Assembly: GCA_947184155.2 (NCBI GenBank)
Contig: CAMXCT020000480.1
Span: 166,162 to 230,161, forward strand
Length of the DNA: 64,000 nt
Direction: 5' to 3'
Source of the DNA: Cladocopium goreaui
Taxonomy: Eukaryota > Sar > Dinophyceae > Suessiales > Symbiodiniaceae
Position numbers and translations under genes: made by a program. A model generated the notes under the pieces. That model made no database searches, was not told the DNA's origin, and was given only the letters and a program-made list of their open reading frames with translations. This document shows, one piece after another, positions 53,290 through 61,639 of the stretch (position 1 is its first letter; each line of letters starts with the position of its first letter).

Positions 53290-55429
53290 CGATCTGAATG
53301 AAGATCAAGCTCTCAATGGCTTGACCGAGATGCAGAACAGGAAAAAGAGATCCTGGGCTGAGAACAAGGCTTTGAAGAATGCGAGAAAGAAGGACAGACG
53401 TCATTTTGACGAACCTGCCTCTCGGCCGCCACGGCCACTTGGCCAGAAGGGCAGGCTGAGCATAGCTGAGTTGAAGAAGGTGACCAGGTGTGCGAATTGC
53501 GGTCAACGAGGCCATTGGAGAGAGGACTGCACTAGCCCTTACAAGCCCAAGTCGGATGCCAAGGATGGCAACAAAGGCATCAACGCCTTCGTTTTCATGG
53601 GTGCCGCCAGCAAGTCAGAGCACCTGGGCGGGTTTTCTGGCTTTGGATCATATTTCTGCTTTCTGAGCATCCCTCCCGGATATGCAGTAGTTGATCCAGG
53701 AGACAGCCAAGACCTGATCGGCAAGAAGGCATTTGATCGCCTGTCCGGCGAGCTCGCCAAGCTTGGGATGCAGCCGGTGAAGCTAGACGAGGCTCCACCG
53801 CCGGCTCTGGGCATTGGTGGAAAGGCAAAGGTTCTCTTCACGGCGCTCTCACCATGTTTCTTGGGCAAGTTCCCGGGCATAGTGAAACTGACAGTGATTG
53901 ATGAAGATGTTCCTCACTTGCTGTCAATTGGCCTCTTGGAGCATGCCAGAGCGGTCATCGACACCGATAAGAACATGGTGAAGTTCAAGACGTTTGATGC
54001 TGAAGCTAGCATGTCACGGCTTGAGTCGGGACATCGCCTGCTGAATGTTTTAGATGGAGCTCAGGTGTTTGAAGTGCCATCACAAGTTTTGGCAGAACAC
54101 AACCTGAGCCCAGATGCTTTTCTTTTGAAACAACCCTCTAGAGAGGCGAGAGCATACATGGCTGCATGTCCGAGTGTCGGGGACGCACATGTGCAATTTT
54201 GGGTTGATGAACGGTTCTTTATTGTTGTTAGCAGTGGCCCTCCGAGGCTTGAGGTTTTTCCATCCAGTGAGCAGTTTTGGGTTTCGGCTGCCGTTTCTTT
54301 TTCCAATGACGACTTTCGTGTTGTCCTTGCAGATGAGTCCAATCACGCATCATGTAGGAGTGCACTTCTTGATCAGATTGAGCAACAGTCGCAGCGAAGT
54401 TTGCACGCATCAGATTTCAGTGAGTCACATGAAGCATGTCAGTGTCAGGTGCTGTCTTTTTTCTCAGATGTCCAGAAACATTCAATCACCATGAGAGACT
54501 GTCAAAACATTTTTGATAAAGCCAAAGTCGTGTTTTCTCAAGAGAGTTCACGAGCCCGCTGCCCCAGCAGCTGTCACATGCTCAGATTTCTGGCCACGTG
54601 CGTGCTTACTTTTGACGTCCCTTGCCATGCAGGGTTTCCGTGCTCCCACTCGAGCCAAGAGCGCGAGGGCTCCTCGGAGCGAGGCTCATCGGGAGCATTT
54701 GGAGTCCAAGTGGTTTGGGATGACCAGCAGGCTGCTTCATTTGACGCGAGGGCCCTTCAACGTGAGGATGCCTCTTTTGTCAGAACCAGCACCTTGCCAT
54801 CATCCTCCGGAACAAGTGGTCACTGGGAAAAATCAATACGGGTCATGGGACAGCTGCCTGCTGTGCAAGACCAAGATTTGCTACCGCCCTTACGGGGAGG
54901 ACAATCCTCGCCCCTCTTCAACTCGGAAGTCATGTCAGACTCCTGCGGTGGATCGCGAGGCAGTGAAGGACATCAAGAAGGCCGCGACCTATGCATCACA
55001 GGCAGCAGCGGAGAAGAACTTTGTCACCCAGCAGGAGCTGCAAGAGACCTTGGCCGAGCAGAATCGGGCCATCACCGCGGGGATGCAACAGGCTTTGGGT
55101 CCCATTATCCAAGGCCAACAGCATCTCCAACAACAGATGTCGGGCCTGATGCAGAGCGCGGCAACCAGCAGCCAGATGCCACTTCTCCCACAGACCCAGG
55201 GCCAGTACGACGAGGAGATGGAGGGGAACCCAAACGAATGGGAGCTCTTCGGCTCGCGATGACCTTGTGTTCCCTGGCTTCGGTGGTGCAAGGTGGTGAT
55301 GCTACGTCAGCGTCCTGTTCATCTGAGAGGGGCAAAGAATTTTTAGGTCAATGGTTTGTTTATCCTTTTCACAAAGCTGTTGTTCATCCCTCGTTTCTTC
55401 ACTGCTTTTACTTGGCATCGAACCGATGA
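53231..55429 (+). CDS. Gag C-terminus with zinc knuckle and retropepsin-like protease
   Basis: The useful part runs from 53231 to about 54540; beyond that the meaningful frame moves to that of 54513-55262. A CCHC zinc knuckle, CANCGQRGHWREDC, lies at about 53489-53530 (residues 87-100) and would bind RNA. A retropepsin-like region follows: YAVVDPGDSQDLIGKKAF at about 53685, APPPALGIGGKAK, and DVPHLLSIGLLEHARAVIDT. The catalytic aspartate is present, but the usual D-T/S-G-A motif is D-P-G-D. Residues about 285-430 (FEVPSQVL to VFSQESS) are unassigned. The first codons MRTLWTSRS are probably not the true start because the frame was entered by a shift. Confidence 0.65.
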   Translation: MRTLWTSRSFHAFLYVAYRDDLNEDQALNGLTEMQNRKKRSWAENKALKNARKKDRRHFDEPASRPPRPLGQKGRLSIAELKKVTRCANCGQRGHWREDCTSPYKPKSDAKDGNKGINAFVFMGAASKSEHLGGFSGFGSYFCFLSIPPGYAVVDPGDSQDLIGKKAFDRLSGELAKLGMQPVKLDEAPPPALGIGGKAKVLFTALSPCFLGKFPGIVKLTVIDEDVPHLLSIGLLEHARAVIDTDKNMVKFKTFDAEASMSRLESGHRLLNVLDGAQVFEVPSQVLAEHNLSPDAFLLKQPSREARAYMAACPSVGDAHVQFWVDERFFIVVSSGPPRLEVFPSSEQFWVSAAVSFSNDDFRVVLADESNHASCRSALLDQIEQQSQRSLHASDFSESHEACQCQVLSFFSDVQKHSITMRDCQNIFDKAKVVFSQESSRARCPSSCHMLRFLATCVLTFDVPCHAGFPCSHSSQEREGSSERGSSGAFGVQVVWDDQQAASFDARALQREDASFVRTSTLPSSSGTSGHWEKSIRVMGQLPAVQDQDLLPPLRGGQSSPLFNSEVMSDSCGGSRGSEGHQEGRDLCITGSSGEELCHPAGAARDLGRAESGHHRGDATGFGSHYPRPTASPTTDVGPDAERGNQQPDATSPTDPGPVRRGDGGEPKRMGALRLAMTLCSLASVVQGGDATSASCSSERGKEFLGQWFVYPFHKAVVHPSFLHCFYLASNR
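54513..55262 (+). CDS. spacer protein with Cys motif and Gln-rich coiled coil
   Basis: 250 codons; the meaningful part starts near 54550 (HEPAAPAAVTCSDFWPRA). It has a Cys cluster (SCLLCKTKICYRPYG) that may bind zinc, then a long helix-forming segment (QQELQETLAEQNRAI, then QGQQHLQQQMSGL) and an acidic end (QYDEEMEGNPNEWELF). The stop overlaps an ATG in the next frame (ATGA). Likely part of the original Gag-Pol precursor between protease and the methyltransferase-like domain. Function unknown. Confidence 0.55.
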   Translation: MIKPKSCFLKRVHEPAAPAAVTCSDFWPRACLLLTSLAMQGFRAPTRAKSARAPRSEAHREHLESKWFGMTSRLLHLTRGPFNVRMPLLSEPAPCHHPPEQVVTGKNQYGSWDSCLLCKTKICYRPYGEDNPRPSSTRKSCQTPAVDREAVKDIKKAATYASQAAAEKNFVTQQELQETLAEQNRAITAGMQQALGPIIQGQQHLQQQMSGLMQSAATSSQMPLLPQTQGQYDEEMEGNPNEWELFGSR

Positions 55430-58400
55430 GGAGTTCGATGATGTTTTTTGTGTTTGGTGGTCTCCATCTCTGTTTGAATCCTTGGCATCCGCCGACGATC
55501 TTGACGATCGTGAGTTTCAGATCCCAAGACATGTAAAGAAGGGTCTGACTCAAGAAGTGCATGATATCATAGAATCATCCGACCACAATGCGAATTCAGA
55601 CATTTTGTCTTTGGCCTTGGTTCAGCTCAAAAGGGCTTTACCTCATCAGTCTCACCTTTGTGCGGAGGAGACCCTAGGACTCCAAGAGTGGAAGAATAAT
55701 GCGGCGGAGACGCAAAAACTCCAAGAAGGTAGCAATAAGACGGGGGAGACGTCAGGACTCCAAGAAAAAAGCAATAGCGCGGTGGAGACGCAAGGACTCC
55801 AAGAGGCCAAGAGCCCAAGTAGGAACCAAGAGGCCAAGAGCCCAAGTAGGAATGCTGAATTACAATCTCAAATAGCTGAACTTCTAGGTCAACATCTCGG
55901 AGGTAGGGTAGTGTCAGTAAGTCATGGCCCCGGTTCCGGCCACCCCCCGGTAGCAGACAGTAGATGCGCAGCTCCCATGGTCAACGGCCATGTATCGTCA
56001 AGCAGCTACCTCTGCAGTGAGTCCAAACCCTACAAGGTTTGTGAGCTGTTTTCACCACAGAGGGCATCTACGCTGCCTTGCGCCGGAGTCTCATTTACTT
56101 CACCTCCAAGTTTTGACCTTCAGACTGGTTGGGATTTTTTTGATGCGGGAGATAGGGCTGCCTTTTGGAGATGCCTGCGAGAACAAGAACCGGATCTCGT
56201 TTTGATGTCACCAGAGTGCAGGCCCTTCAGCATTCTCATGAATTCCAACTGGAACAAGATGGATCCACAGGAAGTTCTGCGTATCAGGACTCGGGGCATG
56301 GCCATGTTCCAGTTTTGCATTCAGGTCGCAGCTTACCAGCTCCAGCGTGGTAGGCATTTCTGGATTGAGCAACCAGCACTGGCGTCAAGCTTAGCGACAC
56401 ACGCCTCCCAGTGGCTGATGTCCCAATTTGGAGTCTTCTTGGTGCAGTTTGATCAGTGTGCAGCTGGCCTTTCAGTGCTTTCAGGGCTTTTGTCAAAGAA
56501 GCCCACATGCTGTATTACCAATCACTTGGGCATCATCAGAGAATTGTCAAAATTGGTGTGTTCTGGAGACCATCCTCACGTTCCATTGCAGGGCGGGTTA
56601 CCGGCCAAAGCCCAGGAGTACCCGGTTGGGCTTGTCAGCGCTCTCCTCGATGGAATTCGTTGGTGGCTGAGGCGCAGTAACTCTTGGTCCCTTTTCAATG
56701 GAGTAGAGGAAGATGCGTTTGAGAACGAGCAGGCTTTGGGAGGAGATGGAGAGGATCTGGAAGAAGAAGCAGATCTTTCTCGCCGTCAGCTTTCAGCTCC
56801 TCAAACTCCCTCTCCAGTCAAGGCTAGGGCAATGTCCATCTCGCCTCGACAACGAGATCTAGTGAACAAGTTGCATGTGAGCATGGGCCATCTCCCCAGA
56901 GATCAAATGTTGGCCATGTTGAAAGCTGCGGGGGCGAGAGATGAAGTTAGACAATACGTCAAAGAAGAGTACAAGTGCCTTCAATGCTCCAAACAGCATG
57001 GTCCAGTTCCTCACAAGCATGCCCCCTTCCCAAGGACGTTCTCTTTCAACAAGTTGATTGGTATTGACTACTTCTATATCTCCTTCATGGGAAAGACACA
57101 CGCGTTCTTGAACGCAGTCTGCCAGGGGACCAACCTTCAACAAGTCGCCTTGCTGCCAAACTACTCCGGAGGTCCTCCCAATGCCAGAGACACATGGGCT
57201 TTGTTTAACCGGCTTTGGGTTTCTCCTTTCGGTCTTCCAGAAGTAGTCCTTTGCGACCAAGGCTCTGAGTTCAAGGGCGACTTCGAGAGATCCCTAGAGC
57301 AGGCTGGCGTCATGCAGTCAGTCACTGACAGTGCTGCGCCCTGGCAGAATGGCAGGGTTGAGCGACATGGTGCATGGCTGAAGCAGAGGCTGGAAGAAGA
57401 AGTACAAAGTGGACAGGCTGTTCTACAGAGCAGCGCGGACCTGGAGATGTTAGCAATCATGGTGACATCCCACAAGAACAGGTGGTTTCATCGTGGCGAA
57501 TATTCGCCTTACCAGCTGGTTTTCGGAGTGAATCCTCGAGTTCCCTTGGAGCTCCTGTCAGATGACCAACTGGTGATTCCAGGCATTGCTGATGCCGACG
57601 CTGATTCCTTCGAGGCAGACACTCCTGCGGCAGAATTTGCAAGGGCTCATGCAATCCGACAAAGAGCCAGGCAACTGTGCATGAACTCCAACTTGAAGGA
57701 CAAGGTTCGTCTCAGTTTGTCGCATCAAAGTCATCAACGCCGCCAATGGGCTCAGGGCCAGTGGGTCTACGTCTGGCGCAAGCTGCCAGGCACAGGCGGC
57801 GGGCATATGACTCGCTCAAGGTGGGTGGGGCCTGGAGTTGTGATCATGCAATCTGGCCATTCAGTTTGGGTGGCTATGAGGTCCAGAATTTGGAAGTGCA
57901 GCTCAGATCAGCTCAGAGCAGCAAATCATCTGGAAGCTCTCGGCGCTGAGCTCACGAGCTTACCCTCCTTAGCAGACATTCTTCAGCAGACGAAAGCGAA
58001 GCAAGCTGGAGCAGTGGATGTTGAAAGCGAAGGAGCTCCAAGCGCCGAGGCGTGGGAAAAGCCACTTGTCCCAGCACATGAATCCGTGCCATCAAACCCA
58101 CCTTTGACAAATCAGCCACTCGAGTCAATTCCAGAGGAACCGAGTGGCCAAGACCAGGAAGCCGAACAAGGCCAAAGAACAGCCATCAGAGACTTCCTTC
58201 CACCAGCTCTTGAAGCACCACCAACACCTTTGCCACCGCCTCCTAGGCAACGGCAGGTGTCGGTCATTACGGCCGATGAGCCACAGGTTGAACCCATCCC
58301 ATCGGATGCCTCTTCTCGAGAATCTAAGAGGAGGAGACCAGTGGCTGCGGCTGGAGAAGTTAGAAAGAGAGTCAGTGAGCTTGAGTCACAACAACTGGAG

Positions 58401-60560
58401 CGCGAAGCCCTCAGAGAGCTTCGTCGGCTGGACAGAGAAGAAAGGCAACAAAGAAGAATGAGCACATCTTCAACGGCTTCAACACCTCGGCCGTTAGAAG
58501 AATTAGCACGCAGCTCTTCTGAACATCAGCCCCCCGAGGTGCCACCAGACACTTCTGAGCAAGATGGGCATGAAACCCTAGGGGATGATCTTTGCTCCTT
58601 CTTCTCCTTGAAACTCTCTGAGGACGGCGGCAATTTTCTTGCCGGTCCGCCAAAGGCCAAGAGCGCAGAGTTTGACATGAAAAAGGCTTCAAAAGAAGAG
58701 CGTCTCGGCTTTGAAGCTTCCGACAAGGACGAATGGGAAACGATATTGAGGCTGAAGGCCGTCAAGGTCTTATCAGTTGTTGAGTCCGAAAAAGTGAAGA
58801 AGACAAATCCCGAGAGAGTTATCTCAAGCCGCATGATACGGCGCAAGAAACCAACACCTGGAGTAGGATCTTTTAAGTTCAAATCCAGATGGTGTCTTCA
58901 TGGACATCAGGATCCAGACTCTGGAACTTTTGAAGTCTACTCGCCGATGCCCTCCACAGAAGCCATCAACATGTTCTTCCAACTGTGCCTCAACATGGGT
59001 TTGAAAGTCAGTTTTTTGGACATCAAGAATGCATTCTGCCAGGCTGATAAGCTGAAGCGTCCTCAAGGAAAGATTTATGCTGTACCCTGCGAAGGCCTAG
59101 GCCTATCAAGTGACCAGCTCATAGAGATAGTAGCCCCAATATATGGCCTTGACGATTCTCCACTTCGCTGGCATCGCACTTTGCTTACTTTCTTTGAGGG
59201 CCTAGGCTTTGAGAGATCTCTTATCGAACCATGCTGGCTGATCAAAAGAGTTTCTGGTAAAGTGATTTCTCAGGTCTTAGTTGAGGTAGATGACCTCAAC
59301 ATAGCCTGCACAGAGGAGTTTCTTCCTGTCTTACAGAAAGCTCTTCGTGAAAGGTTTGAGTTTGGAAAATGGGAGCAAGACACTGCTGACTTTGCTGGCC
59401 GTCATGTGTCAGTCAGAGACAACAAAGTGATCATGCACCAGGAAAAATATATCCTGGAGAAACTGTTTCCAGTACACCTCAAGAAAGGGCGTTTGTCTGA
59501 CAGGTCCAGTCCTTTGGACAGCGAGGAGTTCGAAAGCTTCAGGTCAATGCTTTACAAAGTGAATTGGGTCGGCCACCAGACTCGGCCGGAAGCTTGCGGC
59601 GTCATTAGCATTTTGGCCAGTCGGTTGAAGAACGCAACAGTTCACGACGTGGCATGCCTCAACAAGCTGATCAGCCATTTGCGAAGCACTGCTAGCCAGC
59701 CTCTCGTGCTTCACAAATTTGACAACAACAAGATGACCTTGATAGCTGCTTCAGATGCTGGGGGCGTCGACAGCCTTCCTCCAGGACATCAACAGAATGT
59801 CTCACTGGACAACGTACAAGGAGCATGGTTGATACTGGCTGCTGAGCGAGTTCCTTCAGCCTCCTCCAAGACAAAAGTGTCCATCCTATCATGGCGTTCC
59901 TCGAAGTTGAAACGTCGGGTTTCTTCCTCATTGGCAAGTGAAGCTTTGGCATTTTCTCAAGCACTTGGTGAATTGGAGTGGTTGCAAATTATGTTCAGGG
60001 ATGTCGTTTTCGGTGATGTAAACAAACATGACTGGTCCTCTTCCATCCTCCCTTTTGTTGGAATACTTCGCGAAGACGGAGAGTTATACAAGAGGTTGCA
60101 CCCAGAGACTGAGAGACTGGAACAATGCAGCATTACAGATGCCAAGAGCCTTTTCGACTCCTTGAAGAAGGAAAACCCCTCCTCTCGTCAAGACCGTAGG
60201 ACAGCCATTGAGATAGCCATCATCATTGAATCAATGCAGAAGTCCAAATCCATCCTCCGTTGGTCACCTCATCCAAGAATGGTAGCCGATGTTTTGACAA
60301 AGGATGATGTGGCCAAATCTAACGGCGCTTTGGAAGAGATGTTTCGCACGGGCTCTTTGTCAATTTGGGATGAAGCTGATGAGTTAGCGCGTAGGAAGAG
60401 TGATCCAAAGACGAAGGCGAGGTCTAAGAAAGCTGCTGGTGAATTCCGCCAGACCGGCTTCTGCCTTCTTGTGGAAGGTCAACCCAACTCTAAGTTGGGG
60501 GTGCTGTTCAATTTGTCATCCAAGGATTCTGATTGTGTTGACCTTCCACCGCAGCCGTGA
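55356..60560 (+). CDS. pol: copia Pol polyprotein with methyltransferase-like domain, integrase, RT and RNase H
   Basis: 1734 codons, uninterrupted. Residues 105-170 hold Gln/Lys repeats (GLQE, KSPSRN). Residues about 220-445 resemble a C5-cytosine methyltransferase: KVCELFSPQRAS, then LVLMSPECRPFSILM (Cys of motif IV kept, in Pro-Glu-Cys), then HFWIEQPALASS (place of motif VI, Glu kept). Residues 510-560 form the HHCC zinc finger (LHVSMGH to CLQC). The integrase core has Asp at GIDYF (about 569), Asp at LCDQGSEF (about 633) and Glu at GRVERHG (about 668). Reverse transcriptase has FLDIKNAF (about 1219) and VEVDDLNI (about 1308). RNase H has AASDAGG (about 1466), a conserved Glu in ASEALAFSQALGELEWL, and ITDAKSL. 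ADVLTK is near the end. The last 18 codons lie inside the 3' LTR. The first codons may be fortuitous, since the upstream frame differs. Confidence 0.9.
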   Translation: MFILFTKLLFIPRFFTAFTWHRTDEEFDDVFCVWWSPSLFESLASADDLDDREFQIPRHVKKGLTQEVHDIIESSDHNANSDILSLALVQLKRALPHQSHLCAEETLGLQEWKNNAAETQKLQEGSNKTGETSGLQEKSNSAVETQGLQEAKSPSRNQEAKSPSRNAELQSQIAELLGQHLGGRVVSVSHGPGSGHPPVADSRCAAPMVNGHVSSSSYLCSESKPYKVCELFSPQRASTLPCAGVSFTSPPSFDLQTGWDFFDAGDRAAFWRCLREQEPDLVLMSPECRPFSILMNSNWNKMDPQEVLRIRTRGMAMFQFCIQVAAYQLQRGRHFWIEQPALASSLATHASQWLMSQFGVFLVQFDQCAAGLSVLSGLLSKKPTCCITNHLGIIRELSKLVCSGDHPHVPLQGGLPAKAQEYPVGLVSALLDGIRWWLRRSNSWSLFNGVEEDAFENEQALGGDGEDLEEEADLSRRQLSAPQTPSPVKARAMSISPRQRDLVNKLHVSMGHLPRDQMLAMLKAAGARDEVRQYVKEEYKCLQCSKQHGPVPHKHAPFPRTFSFNKLIGIDYFYISFMGKTHAFLNAVCQGTNLQQVALLPNYSGGPPNARDTWALFNRLWVSPFGLPEVVLCDQGSEFKGDFERSLEQAGVMQSVTDSAAPWQNGRVERHGAWLKQRLEEEVQSGQAVLQSSADLEMLAIMVTSHKNRWFHRGEYSPYQLVFGVNPRVPLELLSDDQLVIPGIADADADSFEADTPAAEFARAHAIRQRARQLCMNSNLKDKVRLSLSHQSHQRRQWAQGQWVYVWRKLPGTGGGHMTRSRWVGPGVVIMQSGHSVWVAMRSRIWKCSSDQLRAANHLEALGAELTSLPSLADILQQTKAKQAGAVDVESEGAPSAEAWEKPLVPAHESVPSNPPLTNQPLESIPEEPSGQDQEAEQGQRTAIRDFLPPALEAPPTPLPPPPRQRQVSVITADEPQVEPIPSDASSRESKRRRPVAAAGEVRKRVSELESQQLEREALRELRRLDREERQQRRMSTSSTASTPRPLEELARSSSEHQPPEVPPDTSEQDGHETLGDDLCSFFSLKLSEDGGNFLAGPPKAKSAEFDMKKASKEERLGFEASDKDEWETILRLKAVKVLSVVESEKVKKTNPERVISSRMIRRKKPTPGVGSFKFKSRWCLHGHQDPDSGTFEVYSPMPSTEAINMFFQLCLNMGLKVSFLDIKNAFCQADKLKRPQGKIYAVPCEGLGLSSDQLIEIVAPIYGLDDSPLRWHRTLLTFFEGLGFERSLIEPCWLIKRVSGKVISQVLVEVDDLNIACTEEFLPVLQKALRERFEFGKWEQDTADFAGRHVSVRDNKVIMHQEKYILEKLFPVHLKKGRLSDRSSPLDSEEFESFRSMLYKVNWVGHQTRPEACGVISILASRLKNATVHDVACLNKLISHLRSTASQPLVLHKFDNNKMTLIAASDAGGVDSLPPGHQQNVSLDNVQGAWLILAAERVPSASSKTKVSILSWRSSKLKRRVSSSLASEALAFSQALGELEWLQIMFRDVVFGDVNKHDWSSSILPFVGILREDGELYKRLHPETERLEQCSITDAKSLFDSLKKENPSSRQDRRTAIEIAIIIESMQKSKSILRWSPHPRMVADVLTKDDVAKSNGALEEMFRTGSLSIWDEADELARRKSDPKTKARSKKAAGEFRQTGFCLLVEGQPNSKLGVLFNLSSKDSDCVDLPPQP
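55668..55858 (+). repeat. internal repeats in the Pol spacer
   Basis: Four imperfect units of about 45-50 bp around GACGCAAGGACTCCAAGAG, and a 27-bp exact duplication around AGAGCCCAAGTAGGAA (peptide AKSPSRN). In-frame, so tolerated by the protein. Confidence 0.8.
60488..60504 (+). promoter_or_regulatory. possible polypurine tract
   Basis: CTCTAAGTTGGGGGTGC lies directly before the 3' LTR. Only the GGGGG core is purine-only, so it is a weak polypurine tract; placement is right. Confidence 0.35.
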
Positions 60561-60634
60561 CACGGCTCTTGCTTACCTGATCCCTCATGTGCGTCGGATG
60601 AAAGTGGCGCTTACCTGCATTGGGAGTTTCTTCA
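60505..60634 (+). repeat. 3' long terminal repeat, 130 bp
   Basis: Same sequence as 52118-52247. The pol stop codon TGA is at 60558-60560 inside it, so the Pol C-terminus NLSSKDSDCVDLPPQP is LTR-encoded. Confidence 0.93.
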
Positions 60635-60638
60635 CACG

Positions 60639-61101
60639 TTGATAGAGATCCTCGTTCCCCAATTTTGGTATGGAAGTATCAGTTGAAACGGTTCTTAAAG
60701 GACATGTGTATATATAGCGCGGTCCTTCACCTGGTTCTCTTTTCATGTGTTTTTTAGATAAAAGCATGTGTCTCATAATATCTGCATCATCAACAGCTAA
60801 TCAATTGCAAGGGTGCGTGTCAACCTTTGTTACCCATCTAACCTCTTAATTAAAACCAATTCAACAAAAGCACAGCACGGCCATGGGCAAAATTAGTAGT
60901 GTCAGATTTGGATTACATATATTTACAATCATTTACACTCATTTGCAATCTTTTACATACATTTACGTACTAAATATATCTATCATAGAATTGGATGATG
61001 GGAAAATTTACAGGAAACCCCTATTTTTGATGGTAAACACCATGGTTTCCTGTAGATTTTCCCTTAAACCAATCCATTGAATCTGAAGATGGTGGGTTGG
61101 T
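60639..61101. other. no gene identified
   Basis: Unique AT-rich DNA after the element, with repeated ATTTACA words at about 60915-60965. Confidence 0.35.
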
Positions 61102-61185
61102 ACCCCCCCATCTTTGCGCGATCCGGGAGGACTTGCAAGGTCTGGCTCTTCTGCTGCTGAGGTTGCTCAGCGGCGGCAATCAGGA
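61102..61185 (-). CDS. candidate minus-strand exon, Gln-rich
   Basis: On minus, after GTCCATCTCAG, the frame reads VLIAAAEQPQQQKSQTLQVL and then PDRAKM. The plus strand is also open (DLQGLALLLLRLLSGGN). The donor is unclear. Confidence 0.33.
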
Positions 61186-61553
61186 CTGAGATGGACGGAT
61201 TCATGGAATCCATGTGAATCACCATTTCTTCAGTAGATTTTGAACAGGTAAAAATATAGGTAAATCCATGCAAAACACTATAGAATCACCATTTGTTCCC
61301 AGATTTTTGTCAATCATGGTAATTAAATGGAATCTATACGTTGTGTTTTTTCTGTAGCTATGTTTTTTTGTTGGAGAAGGAAAAGGAAGAACAGACGTTA
61401 CATTTTAGTTGGAAGTTGGGCAATTCGCATCTATAGTATCAATTCATATACAATACTATCCAGTAAATTAACAGAGTGTTATGGAACTCGCACATGGTCA
61501 TATGTTTGTTTACTGGAGGCCAACAGGCTGATTGTTTTTTCAAAAGCCTGCAG
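61186..61553. other. no gene identified
   Basis: Intron-like unique sequence. Confidence 0.35.
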
Positions 61554-61639
61554 GGATCAGATCAGCAGAATGGGGAAAATCTCCACTGAGCTGTGCGAGC
61601 TGCAGGAACTGGAAGATGCACTTTGGTGCCTGAGCAATG
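61554..61639 (+). CDS. candidate 86-bp exon, helical
   Basis: Acceptor AAGCCTGCAG|G and donor AGCAATG|GTGGGT. The frame reads DQISRMGKISTELCELQELE and then DALWCLSN, a likely amphipathic helix. Among the best exon candidates in the window. Product unknown. Confidence 0.52.

Larger units (their letters stand above)
52118..60634 (+). mobile_element. Ty1/copia LTR retrotransposon carrying a methyltransferase-like domain
   Basis: 8,517 bp between two identical 130-bp LTRs (52118-52247, 60505-60634) that start TG and end CA. Both flanks read CACG (52114-52117, 60635-60638), a 4-bp target duplication. A primer-binding site lies one base after the 5' LTR. Coding order is Gag, zinc knuckle, retropepsin-like protease, coiled-coil spacer, cytosine-methyltransferase-like domain, integrase, reverse transcriptase, RNase H. 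Integrase before reverse transcriptase marks it as copia. No difference between the LTRs was noticed on reading, which suggests recent insertion, although gag and protease are broken by frame changes. It is about 3 kb longer than a usual copia element because of the added domain. Confidence 0.93.

Noticed and set aside
52302-53290. Programmed frameshift between Gag and the protease frame
   Set aside because: No slippery heptamer or pseudoknot was recognised, and several further frame changes follow, so damage or assembly error is simpler.
56120-60145. Many 60-130-codon ORFs opposite or out of frame with pol
   Set aside because: Shadows of the 1734-codon Pol frame, which has all domain matches.
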